Positions 1 through 7,537 of a stretch of 64,000 nt of DNA are shown here, piece by piece; the stretch's first letter is position 1, and the number at the start of each line of letters is the position of its first letter. Source of the stretch: SIG575 sp045542485 (GTDB lineage: Bacteria; Bacillota; Clostridia; Oscillospirales; Acutalibacteraceae); contig JAZQLC010000066.1 in the NCBI GenBank assembly GCA_045542485.1, forward strand, positions 62,001 through 126,000, given 5' to 3'. The notes under the pieces are model-generated. The model made no database searches, was not told the DNA's origin, and was given only the letters and a program-made list of their open reading frames with translations. The translations under genes and the position numbers were made by a program.

Positions 1-97
1 CCAGAACAACCAGAACAAGCAGAATCAGCAGAACAACCAGAACCAGCAGAATCAGAACAAGAAAAGCAGAGAAAACGAGAACAAAAAAGAGTTCTGA
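1..97 (+). CDS. C-terminal end of an unidentified protein with a Gln/Asn-rich tail (partial)
   Basis: Reading from base 2 gives an open frame rich in Gln and Asn that turns into a charged Lys/Glu/Asn tail and stops at TGA (95-97), just before a strong hairpin terminator. A second open frame from base 1 runs through the terminator stem and stops at 148, so it is less plausible. Such low-complexity tails are common at the C-terminus of RNA-binding or cell-envelope proteins, but nothing in these 32 residues identifies the family. The body of the gene lies outside the window. Confidence 0.5.
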   Translation, partial: QNNQNKQNQQNNQNQQNQNKKSRENENKKEF

Positions 98-109
98 GAA
101 AGAAGCAGA

Positions 110-146
110 AATCACCCGATACTTTACCGTATCGGGTGATTCTTTT
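110..146. terminator. Rho-independent terminator
   Basis: The stem AATCACCCGATAC / GTATCGGGTGATT closes a six-base loop and is followed by TCTTTT on the plus strand. It ends the partial plus-strand gene. Because it sits between convergent genes it may also act weakly on the minus strand. Confidence 0.85.
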
Positions 147-152
147 ATAATT

Positions 153-1028
153 TTATTTTACCAGAGAATAATGTCTGATGTTTACAGAAATAAGCTTGTC
201 ATAATCGGCAACATGTATAAATGAGCCGTCATCCATAGGATAAACCGTCAGCCCCTCAGCCTCGTGGTCTCTGCCGCTGACTGTTCTTTCAAAGAGTGTT
301 TCCACCTTACCTGTCTTCACATCAACAGTCTGCACCTTTTCTGTTGCAGAATCGCTCACATCGTATGACATATAAAGAAGTCCGTCATAATATTCAGCAC
401 CCTGAATTCTGTCAACAGGCTCTGAAAGCATAATCTTGTGAGAGAATGTCATATCCTTAAGATTATACGCAAGAATCCAGTCTGTTTCGTGGAAAGGTGA
501 TGTGTAGAGGTATCCGTTGTCTGCATCTACTGCGCAGTATGGAATACCGTCATCAAGATACTCAGTTCCCAAATCGTAATATTCACCTGTAAACTCGAGA
601 GTTTCAGCATCATAGATCAGAATAAGGTTATATGTATCTGTTTCATCCTCTGTTGCAGCATAAATTTTTCCGTCATAATAACTGATGCCACCTATGTGGT
701 CGCTGTTATATTTTTCTTTGATTTCCTTGGGAATTGCAGCGTGAGTGTAGGTAACTTTCTCAAATCCGTCCACTGTCCATTTTGCCATACCTACAAGGTC
801 AACAGCAGCAATTGAACCGGCGGTGTAATAATACTCACCGTCTGTGGTGATGCCCTGACTCATCAGAAGTGCTTCATCAAGAGTGAATTTGTCTGTTCTG
901 ATAAGCTCCGCATTGGGTGAGCAGGTGATATCTCCACCGTTGATAAGTCCCGAGAGAAGGATTATAAAAGCACTGAAAAGTGCCCAACCCGGATAGAGAA
1001 TTGATTTCAGAATTTTCACGATAAACAT
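153..1028 (-). CDS. Membrane-anchored beta-propeller-like protein, paralogue A
   Basis: About 292 residues. An N-terminal hydrophobic segment (about residues 5-27) is followed by an extracellular region of repeated beta-strand units, with motifs such as QGITTDGEYYY, YYDGKIYA, RIQGAEYYDG and EAEGLTVYP, suggesting a small beta-propeller. A clear paralogue is encoded at 21495-22352, with the same blade motifs in the same order. I chose the second ATG because GGAGGT (1035-1040) abuts the first ATG but lies seven bases from this one. It is monocistronic with its own promoter. The function is unknown. SMP-30/gluconolactonase or glutamine-cyclotransferase-like folds are possible, but no catalytic signature could be assigned. 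Confidence 0.7.
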   Translation of the reverse strand: MFIVKILKSILYPGWALFSAFIILLSGLINGGDITCSPNAELIRTDKFTLDEALLMSQGITTDGEYYYTAGSIAAVDLVGMAKWTVDGFEKVTYTHAAIPKEIKEKYNSDHIGGISYYDGKIYAATEDETDTYNLILIYDAETLEFTGEYYDLGTEYLDDGIPYCAVDADNGYLYTSPFHETDWILAYNLKDMTFSHKIMLSEPVDRIQGAEYYDGLLYMSYDVSDSATEKVQTVDVKTGKVETLFERTVSGRDHEAEGLTVYPMDDGSFIHVADYDKLISVNIRHYSLVK

Positions 1029-1052
1029 TGTCATACCTCCTTTGGTATTTTC

Positions 1053-1081
1053 AGTATACCATTAAATAATTTGTTTTTCAA
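1053..1081 (-). promoter_or_regulatory. Sigma-A promoter of propeller gene A
   Basis: The minus strand carries TTGAAA (1076-1081), a 17-base spacer and TATACT (1053-1058), upstream of the GGAGGT site. It begins directly after the terminator of the SPFH gene. Confidence 0.7.
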
Positions 1082-1082
1082 G

Positions 1083-1131
1083 AAAAAATTTAAACGGCTC
1101 CCCGAAGATGATGCCACCCACGGGGAAACCG
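1083..1131 (-). terminator. Terminator of the nfeD-SPFH operon
   Basis: On the minus strand CGGTTTCCCCG pairs with CGGGGAGCCG (1095-1131 on the plus strand), followed by TTTAAATTTTTT. The stem has one mismatch or wobble pair and a loop of about 16 bases. Confidence 0.7.
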
Positions 1132-1144
1132 CTTGTTTTATAGG

Positions 1145-2077
1145 TTATTCTTCTTTTTTATCGTCAGATACAAGTTCCTTAAAGCTTGTTGCAAGACCTG
1201 CAAGTGACTGAATCTCAGAAGGGATGATAATCTTTGTTGCCTTACCGTCGGCAGCCTTCTCAAAAGCTTCAAGACTCTTGATTGCAATATAGCCTTCACC
1301 GGGATTTGACTTATTGATAAGTTCAATTGCCTGAGCATAAGCTGTCTGCACTTTGAGGATAGCCTCAGCCTCACCTTCCGCTTCACGGATTTTTGCTTCC
1401 CTGACAGCTTCAGCTCTGAGGATTGCAGCTTCTTTCTTTGCTTCAGCCTCGAGGATTTCCGAATCCTTCACACCTTCTGCCACAAGCACGCGACTTGCCT
1501 TATCACCCTCGGCGCGGAGAATAGCTTCACGCCTTTCACGCTCTGCCTTCATCTGCTTTTCCATCGCTTCCTGAATCTCTTTGGGAGGAAGAATGTTTTT
1601 CAGTTCAACACGGTTGACCTTGATGCCCCACGGGTCTGTTGCATCGTCGAGAATGCCTCTGATTTTTGCGTTGATTGTGTCACGGGATGTGAGAGTATGG
1701 TCAAGCTCAAGTTCACCGATAATATTACGAAGAGTTGTAGCTGTCAGATTTTCAATAGCTGAGATGGGGCTTTCTACACCGTAAGTGTAAAGCTTGGGGT
1801 CAGTAATCTGATAGAACACAACTGTGTCAATCTGCATTGTTACGTTATCCTTTGTAATAACGGGCTGAGGCGGGAAATCCACAACCTGTTCTTTGAGAGA
1901 TACGATTTTTGCAACTCTTTCAATAAAGGGTATTTTCATATGAGGACCTGTCTGCCATGTGACACGGTAGGTACCGAGTCTTTCAATAACATATGCCTTA
2001 GACTGAGGTACGATTTTAATGTTCAGGACAACAATAACAAGTGCAATAATTATTAAGCCAATGAAAAACCAAATCAT
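1145..2077 (-). CDS. SPFH/stomatin-like membrane protein (QmcA/slipin type)
   Basis: A 310-residue protein with one N-terminal transmembrane helix (about 2-20), an SPFH/band-7 domain (about 25-190, with SKAYVIERLGTY and NVTMQIDTVVFYQITDP) and an Ala/Glu/Arg-rich coiled coil (about 190-255) that drives oligomerisation in this family. SPFH proteins form membrane microdomain scaffolds and usually pair with an NfeD protein, as seen here: the nfeD gene lies 15 bp upstream on the same strand. The C-terminus ends in an acidic KKEE tail. A terminator follows. The family assignment is secure; the exact cellular role in this organism is inferred. Confidence 0.92.
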   Translation of the reverse strand: MIWFFIGLIIIALVIVVLNIKIVPQSKAYVIERLGTYRVTWQTGPHMKIPFIERVAKIVSLKEQVVDFPPQPVITKDNVTMQIDTVVFYQITDPKLYTYGVESPISAIENLTATTLRNIIGELELDHTLTSRDTINAKIRGILDDATDPWGIKVNRVELKNILPPKEIQEAMEKQMKAERERREAILRAEGDKASRVLVAEGVKDSEILEAEAKKEAAILRAEAVREAKIREAEGEAEAILKVQTAYAQAIELINKSNPGEGYIAIKSLEAFEKAADGKATKIIIPSEIQSLAGLATSFKELVSDDKKEE

Positions 2078-2092
2078 AATTTTCTTCCTTTC

Positions 2093-2533
2093 TTAATGTG
2101 TTATTTCAGTTTTTATTTTTTCTACAATTACTTTTACGCCTTCGATTTTCTTAATCAGCACTATTTCGCCTTCTTCGATGACACTGCCATCCTCGCTTCG
2201 CGCTGTCCAGATCTCACCGCCGATTTTTATCTGTCCGTGACCGGCGCGGTTGTCAATAGTTTCTATAACCATAGCTTCCTTGCCGATACATCTGTCAGCG
2301 TTTGTGGGAACTGCCTTTTTTTCGATTACTTTTTTCACATATGGTCTTGAAAGCAGGAGCGAAATAAGTGACACCGCCGCAAAAATTATGCACTGCCACA
2401 AAGTGTCTGCACCTGCGAGAGCCGCAATCACCGCAGATAGTGAACCGGCCGCAAACCAGATGGTGACAAGCTGAACCGTAAGCGCTTCAACCACCACGAG
2501 AACAACAGTCAGTGCTATCCAGAAATATACCAT
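2093..2533 (-). CDS. NfeD-family membrane protein
   Basis: A 146-residue protein with hydrophobic segments over about residues 1-65 and a C-terminal OB-fold (about 80-140, IGKEAMVIETIDNRAGHGQI and GEIWTARSEDG) typical of NfeD. NfeD partners SPFH proteins in lipid microdomains; the downstream gene is such a protein. I start at ATG 2533 because AAGGAGG is eight bases upstream of it. An in-frame GTG at 2542 lies almost on top of that site. Confidence 0.9.
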   Translation of the reverse strand: MVYFWIALTVVLVVVEALTVQLVTIWFAAGSLSAVIAALAGADTLWQCIIFAAVSLISLLLSRPYVKKVIEKKAVPTNADRCIGKEAMVIETIDNRAGHGQIKIGGEIWTARSEDGSVIEEGEIVLIKKIEGVKVIVEKIKTEITH

Positions 2534-2564
2534 TTCAGGCACCTCCTTTTCTGACTGTATTTAT

Positions 2565-2593
2565 ATTTTATCACACCGGGACTGTGTTTTCAA
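2565..2593 (-). promoter_or_regulatory. Promoter of nfeD-SPFH operon
   Basis: The minus strand carries TTGAAA (2588-2593), 17 bases, then TAAAAT (2565-2570), with a TGA extension before the -10 box. It fires away from glmS, which starts at 2673. Confidence 0.65.
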
Positions 2594-2672
2594 TAACATA
2601 AACTGTCATAAAAAGAAATTTTCGCATAATCTGAAAAATTTTTCCTATACTTTTACTGAAAGGATGATTTTC

Positions 2673-4490
2673 ATGTGCGGAATAATAGGATACAACGGAA
2701 ACAGAGATGCTGAAAATATACTTATTAACGGTCTGAAAAAATTAGAATACAGAGGCTACGATTCCTCCGGGATTGCTCTTGCCGAGAACGGAAAAATCAG
2801 CGCTGTGAAAAGCGAAGGAAAACTTGCATCACTGGAAGAAAAGCTGAAAAACAAAAATCTCACAGGCAGTACGGGAATCGGTCACACCAGATGGGCAACT
2901 CACGGAAAGCCTGACGAAACCAACGCTCATCCTCACTTTTCAGGTGACGGAAAATTCAGCGTTGTCCACAACGGAATAATTGAAAACCACGCTGTCATAC
3001 GAAACGAGCTTGAGAAAAAAGGATATAAATTTTATTCGGAAACCGACACCGAGGTTATCCCTCAGCTTCTTTCCTATCATTACAACGGAAACATAAAAGA
3101 GGCTCTGCAAAAAACCTTTTCCTCTCTTGATGGCTCTTTTGCAGCAGCCGTGCTCTGCACAGATTCAGATGACACCATATATGCCGTAAAGAAAGCAAGT
3201 CCACTGGCAGTAGGCAGAGGGAAAAATGAAAATTTTGTGGCCTCAGACACCGGCGCAATGGCAGAATATGCAGAAGAAGCGGTGTTTCTTGATGACGGAG
3301 AAATTGCGGAAATCAGAAAAAATGAGATAAGATTTTTAGACTTCGACCTGAAAGAAAAAGAAAAAACTTTTACAAAAATTTCGCTCACATCAGAAGACCT
3401 GACAAAAGGAAATTTCGAGCATTTTATGCTGAAAGAAATCTATGAACAGCCGAAAAAAATTGAAAAGCTTCTCAGAGAAAAGGTGCGAAACGGAAAAATC
3501 TTCCTTGACGAAATCAAGGAACTTTCCCTGGAAATTATGAAGGCTGAAAAAATCTATATTGTCGCCTGTGGCTCAGCATATCACGCGTCTCTTGCAGGAA
3601 AAATCGCAATTGAGGAAATGTGCAGAATCCCGACGGAGGTTGATGTGGCTTCTGAATTCAGATACAGAAATCCGCCACTCAGTGATAAAACACCCGTTAT
3701 CATTATTTCCCAGAGCGGCGAAACTGCCGACTCAATCGCCGCACTTCGCCTTGCAAACAGTAAAGGAGCATTTGTAATCGGCATTGTCAATGTCCTGCCT
3801 TCCACCATAGCCAACGAAAGTGACTATGTAATCCCTACAAGAGCAGGAAGAGAAATCGCAGTTGCCACAACGAAAGGATATCTCAGTCAGGTTGCGGCAC
3901 TTTATATGTTTGCACTGCACGTGGCAGATATACGGAAAACTCTCACAGATAAGGAACTCTCATTTTATGCAGATGAGCTTCTGAAAATCCCCAAAAAAAT
4001 TTCAGAAATCCTGTCAGACACACGGAGAGTAAGAGACCTTGCTGAGGAATACGGAAATGTAAACGAAATGTTCTTCATCGGAAGAAACACAGATTACGCT
4101 TCAGCTGCCGAAGCCTCTCTGAAGCTCAGGGAAATCAGCTATATCAGTTCTTTCAGCCTACCTGCAGGTGAACTGAAACACGGCACAATCGCCCTCATCG
4201 ACAAAGGCACACCCGTCTTTGCAATCTGCGCAAACAAAAGACTTTTCGGCAAAACCCTCTCCAATATTGAAGAGGTAATTTCACGAGGCGCAGACATAAT
4301 CTGTCTCAGCACAGAAGGTAAGATGAACAAAGAAAGTTATAAAGTGCTGGAAATCCCCTCCTGCCCTGACATTTTCCTGCCCCTGCTGGAAATCATCCCA
4401 CTGCAGATGTTTGCATATTTTGTGGCAGAAATACGAGGATGTAACATTGATATGCCGAAAAATCTTGCCAAATCCGTGACAGTAGAATAA
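2673..4490 (+). CDS. glmS: Glutamine--fructose-6-phosphate aminotransferase (isomerizing)
   Basis: GlmS converts fructose-6-phosphate and glutamine to glucosamine-6-phosphate, the first step towards UDP-GlcNAc and peptidoglycan. The protein starts MCGIIGYNG, so Met removal exposes the catalytic Cys. This decides for ATG 2673 over ATG 2664. An N-terminal glutaminase domain (about 1-220, GHTRWATHGKP) is followed by two SIS domains (CGSAYHASLAGK, SQSGETADS) and the conserved C-terminus LAKSVTVE. At 605 residues it has the usual length. No glmS ribozyme is evident in the short upstream region. It is monocistronic. Confidence 0.98.
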   Translation: MCGIIGYNGNRDAENILINGLKKLEYRGYDSSGIALAENGKISAVKSEGKLASLEEKLKNKNLTGSTGIGHTRWATHGKPDETNAHPHFSGDGKFSVVHNGIIENHAVIRNELEKKGYKFYSETDTEVIPQLLSYHYNGNIKEALQKTFSSLDGSFAAAVLCTDSDDTIYAVKKASPLAVGRGKNENFVASDTGAMAEYAEEAVFLDDGEIAEIRKNEIRFLDFDLKEKEKTFTKISLTSEDLTKGNFEHFMLKEIYEQPKKIEKLLREKVRNGKIFLDEIKELSLEIMKAEKIYIVACGSAYHASLAGKIAIEEMCRIPTEVDVASEFRYRNPPLSDKTPVIIISQSGETADSIAALRLANSKGAFVIGIVNVLPSTIANESDYVIPTRAGREIAVATTKGYLSQVAALYMFALHVADIRKTLTDKELSFYADELLKIPKKISEILSDTRRVRDLAEEYGNVNEMFFIGRNTDYASAAEASLKLREISYISSFSLPAGELKHGTIALIDKGTPVFAICANKRLFGKTLSNIEEVISRGADIICLSTEGKMNKESYKVLEIPSCPDIFLPLLEIIPLQMFAYFVAEIRGCNIDMPKNLAKSVTVE

Positions 4491-4496
4491 AAGAAA

Positions 4497-4540
4497 AATC
4501 TCCCTTACCGGACGCCGTGCGCCGATAAGGGAGATTATTT
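4497..4540. terminator. Bidirectional terminator between glmS and the MFS transporter
   Basis: AAATCTCCCTTA (4497-4508) pairs with TAAGGGAGATT (4526-4536). A-rich and T-rich flanks on both sides let it serve both convergent genes. Confidence 0.85.
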
Positions 4541-6948
4541 TATGCATTAACCTTTGCTTCTTCGTACATAGCGAAAACGTCGTCAAGGTGAGAATAGTTT
4601 TCCATCTGGACAAGCATTTTCTGTGCATCAAGGTACGGTTTCGCAGCAACAGTAAAGTTTGTGATTTTATCTGACTCTTCTTTCTCAAGAGGCTTGAGTA
4701 ATTTTCTTTCAGCCTTGAGAGCCTTGATTTTCTCTTTCACTGATGCAGAGTCAATCGGAGTCTTTGTCTTCTTTGCATCTGCAAGTGACTGATAAAGCTC
4801 TTTCATCTCAACATCAATCTGGTCTTCTCTTTCGTAATAGCCCTGAATGATGTTGTAATCAGGTTTTTCGAAAGCTTTGTCGTTTGAGAAATGCTTTCTG
4901 ATCATTGAAAGAGCATACTTTTTCTTCTTGGCTGTTTCAAGAGCAAGTGAACGGGCTTCCTTTTCAACCTTGTTTGACTTAGGCATAGCCTTTGCCTCAC
5001 GGATTTCCATAGCAATTTCTTTCTTGTCCATTGTAAGAAGTCCCTGAAGGCCCTTGCCGTAAATTGTTCTCCACTGAGGAATAAGACCGGTATAAACGGG
5101 AGTTGAGAATTTTGCAAGTTCTTCGCACACAAACTTTGAAATCTCAATTTCATCGTTGAATTCCTTATCAGCCTTGTATGCTTTCTTTGCTTCTTTTCTT
5201 TCAGCCTTGTCGCTGATAGATTTATATGATTTTTTATCAAGAACTTTAGGCTCTTTCGTAGCCATTTCCTGTGCATTCTTAATAATCTCAACTGTTTCAA
5301 TAAGGTCCTTATCCTTCAGAACACCGTTACCGAAGTCCTCAAACAATGCACGGACCTTAAGAACTCTGATGACAGATTTCTGCTTTTTCTCGTTGAAATC
5401 GTACCAGAAGTAAGGAATAACATTCATCAAAGCACCAAAAGCAGAAAGTATAATAAGCACATGAAGAAGCGGCAGAAGAATATCCGGGTCATAAAGTGCT
5501 GAATATGCGTTGTTGTAGTTATCCTGACCGTTTGCAAACTGTTCAGCAAGAAGCTGTCCTACTGTTTTGCCGTCTATGACACGGCTGAGAATTTCAGGGT
5601 CGGAAGTAACGATTGCTGCGTTTTCTTTTGTGATACCGCCCCTTTCATAAACAGCAGGAAGAACGGACGATGTTGCAAGGGTGATAACTGTACCAATCAA
5701 GCCAACAACGGAGAACATACCGTCGATTCTTTCACCTGATTTATACTGCTGATAGTCTCTTATATCTGCCTGGACAGTAGGTCCGAGAATGTGGGCAAAA
5801 GAACCCATAAATGCGTTCATATAGAGGCAACAGAGAACGAGCCATATTGTAGCACCATTAAGTTCTCTTGTTATGGGAAGCATCAAGAGAATAAACACAA
5901 CATTGAAGAAGTTCGTAACAAGCAGCACTGCTTTCTTGCCCCATCTTCTGATACAGAAAGGTGCCAGTAGCATACCCCACAATGATGCGTTACCGTAAAT
6001 TGTATAAATAAGGCTGTATGCATCACCCGAACAGGCGCCACCATAGTTATAGAGCCAATACATAATGTTAAGGAAGGATGATTCGAGGAATCCGATCCAA
6101 CCTGCAAGGGAAATAATCCAGAAATATTTATTCTTTGCAACCTCACGGAAAGCATCAATGAATCTGATTTTCTGGACATGAGTTCTTGCCTGAACAATTT
6201 TTTCTTCAGTGTTTTTGTAAACGACCATACAAAGAAGAATACCGCCAACTGCAAGAATGGGATAAAGAAGTCTGTAAACACGAATGTCAGTCATATTAGT
6301 ATGGAAAACGTGTTTTGCAATAAGAGGTGATACAAGATTTACAACTGTGGGTGCAAATGAATAAACAACGCTCTTGATTGACTGTACATCTGCTCTCTCC
6401 TGAGTGTTGGGAGAAATAACATGGATAAGGTTTTCATATCCGTCATAGAAGAAATAATAAACGAAATGCAAGGCAAGGTTGAGAAGCATTATAATTGCAC
6501 ATTTAGCAATATATGCATAGCTTTCACCGAAAAGCTGACCTTCGGGCAGAATTGCACCGAGCTTTACATAGGGGAACCAGACCATTGTCACCGCTATAAT
6601 TGCAGTGGGAATTGCCATAGAAACTATGTAAGGTCTGTATTTACCTGCTTTGTTACGGGTGTTGTCGATGATATTCGCGCGTATTGCAGTCATCGGCATA
6701 TTTGCCAGAACTGCGATGATATGCATAATGTACATATCAACAGCGTCAACACCAAGTGTGCTTGAAATAAGCGTGTTACCTGTACCGAGAATACAGGCTG
6801 AGCCGATTGTGATAATCATATATGCACCGATGCCGCCGCCGGAATATGCTGCGATTTCTTTGTAAGGTACATATCTGCCTTCTGCCGGTGTATTCCAGTA
6901 TTTTCTCATGTTACTGAGCAAACCGAAAATTTTGTCCTTCAGTTTCAC
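4540..6948 (-). CDS. MFS/GPH-type sugar:cation symporter with a long cytoplasmic C-terminal extension
   Basis: An 802-residue protein whose first ~510 residues contain about 12 hydrophobic helices in a glycoside-pentoside-hexuronide (MFS_2-like) layout, including the conserved-looking loop DNTRNKAGKYRPY. The remaining ~280 residues are hydrophilic, Lys/Glu-rich and helical, without a recognisable PTS IIA-like domain. The start is GTG with GGGAGGGG eight bases upstream (6957-6964). It is monocistronic with its own promoter and terminator. The substrate is unknown; a disaccharide or uronide is plausible from the family. The extension makes it much longer than the usual ~450-500 residues. Confidence 0.8.
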   Translation of the reverse strand: MKLKDKIFGLLSNMRKYWNTPAEGRYVPYKEIAAYSGGGIGAYMIITIGSACILGTGNTLISSTLGVDAVDMYIMHIIAVLANMPMTAIRANIIDNTRNKAGKYRPYIVSMAIPTAIIAVTMVWFPYVKLGAILPEGQLFGESYAYIAKCAIIMLLNLALHFVYYFFYDGYENLIHVISPNTQERADVQSIKSVVYSFAPTVVNLVSPLIAKHVFHTNMTDIRVYRLLYPILAVGGILLCMVVYKNTEEKIVQARTHVQKIRFIDAFREVAKNKYFWIISLAGWIGFLESSFLNIMYWLYNYGGACSGDAYSLIYTIYGNASLWGMLLAPFCIRRWGKKAVLLVTNFFNVVFILLMLPITRELNGATIWLVLCCLYMNAFMGSFAHILGPTVQADIRDYQQYKSGERIDGMFSVVGLIGTVITLATSSVLPAVYERGGITKENAAIVTSDPEILSRVIDGKTVGQLLAEQFANGQDNYNNAYSALYDPDILLPLLHVLIILSAFGALMNVIPYFWYDFNEKKQKSVIRVLKVRALFEDFGNGVLKDKDLIETVEIIKNAQEMATKEPKVLDKKSYKSISDKAERKEAKKAYKADKEFNDEIEISKFVCEELAKFSTPVYTGLIPQWRTIYGKGLQGLLTMDKKEIAMEIREAKAMPKSNKVEKEARSLALETAKKKKYALSMIRKHFSNDKAFEKPDYNIIQGYYEREDQIDVEMKELYQSLADAKKTKTPIDSASVKEKIKALKAERKLLKPLEKEESDKITNFTVAAKPYLDAQKMLVQMENYSHLDDVFAMYEEAKVNA

Positions 6949-6990
6949 CTTCAGAACCCCTCCCTGAGAATATAATAATATAATAAAGAT

Positions 6991-7019
6991 ATTATACCAA
7001 AAACAATACCATTTTGCAA
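6991..7019 (-). promoter_or_regulatory. Promoter of the MFS transporter gene
   Basis: The minus strand has TTGCAA (7014-7019), 17 bases and a consensus TATAAT (6991-6996). A stretch of repeated TATAAT-like sequence follows before the ribosome binding site. Confidence 0.7.
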
Positions 7020-7108
7020 TAGTGAAGAGAGTTAAATAACAGGAAGTAAACTACGGAAAAATAAATTCATACAGTATTGTTTTTCAGCAGTACCGCATCT
7101 GTTACAGC

Positions 7109-7145
7109 AAAATCCCTTGTCACATAAAAAGCAACAAGGGATTTT
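7109..7145. other. Orphan terminator-like hairpin in a divergent intergenic region
   Basis: AAAATCCCTTGT (7109-7120) pairs perfectly with ACAAGGGATTTT (7134-7145). It lies between two divergently transcribed genes, so no annotated gene reads into it on either strand. The rest of 6949-7277 holds the two promoters and nothing else that I can recognise. Confidence 0.5.
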
Positions 7146-7210
7146 ATCACCTCATTCATAATTTGTCGTCAGACAAAAACTTAAGAATTATTAGAAATCA
7201 CACTGTTCTA

Positions 7211-7238
7211 TTGACTTTATTTCAAAATAAGTTATAAT
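7211..7238 (+). promoter_or_regulatory. Strong promoter of the 66-aa protein gene
   Basis: TTGACT (7211-7216), 16-base spacer, TATAAT (7233-7238), followed by GAAAGGAG upstream of the ATG at 7278. Confidence 0.8.
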
Positions 7239-7277
7239 ATTCTTGTAAAATACAGACAATGAAAGGAGCTAATAAAA

Positions 7278-7478
7278 ATGGATGTTAACGCAATCATCAC
7301 AATGGTAACAGACTTTTTCTCAAGCATACCCTGGGAAAACGTTATTCAGTCTTTCGTAGGCAGCATTCAGGGAATCAACTGGGATTCACTTGCATCTCTC
7401 TTCGATTGGTTTGATTTCACAGAAGGCCCTCTTCAGGCTGCAATTGACGCTTTCACAGCTATTTTCGCTAACCTTTAA
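7278..7478 (+). CDS. Small acidic, Trp-rich protein of unknown function (66 aa)
   Basis: The product has no Lys, Arg or His, several Asp/Glu, and many Phe, Ile, Leu and Trp. It can form amphipathic helices (for example DFFSSIPWENVIQSFVG), but there is no signal peptide and no clear transmembrane span. It has a strong promoter, a good ribosome binding site (AAAGGAG, 7261-7267) and its own terminator, all of which argue for a real, probably abundant product. It is monocistronic between a transporter and an LCP gene. I do not recognise a family. A membrane-surface or self-assembling peptide, or a bacteriocin-like product, is possible but unproven. Confidence 0.75.
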   Translation: MDVNAIITMVTDFFSSIPWENVIQSFVGSIQGINWDSLASLFDWFDFTEGPLQAAIDAFTAIFANL

Positions 7479-7496
7479 TAAAAAGAAAATAAAAAA

Positions 7497-7533
7497 CACT
7501 CCGTATTTTTCAAAAATGCGGAGTGCTTTTTTA
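7497..7533. terminator. Bidirectional terminator
   Basis: CACTCCGTATTTTT (7497-7510) pairs with AAAAATGCGGAGTG (7512-7525), with one G.U pair, followed by CTTTTTT. The minus direction also has a T-rich tail, so it can end the LCP gene too. Confidence 0.85.
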
Positions 7534-7537
7534 TTGA

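Noticed and set aside
98..150. Alternative frame for the partial first gene ending at 148-150
   Set aside because: It would translate through the complete terminator hairpin; the frame ending at 97 stops just before it.
2543..2672. glmS ribozyme in front of glmS
   Set aside because: The gap is only about 130 bases, half of it occupied by the divergent nfeD promoter, and the conserved ribozyme core is not recognisable.
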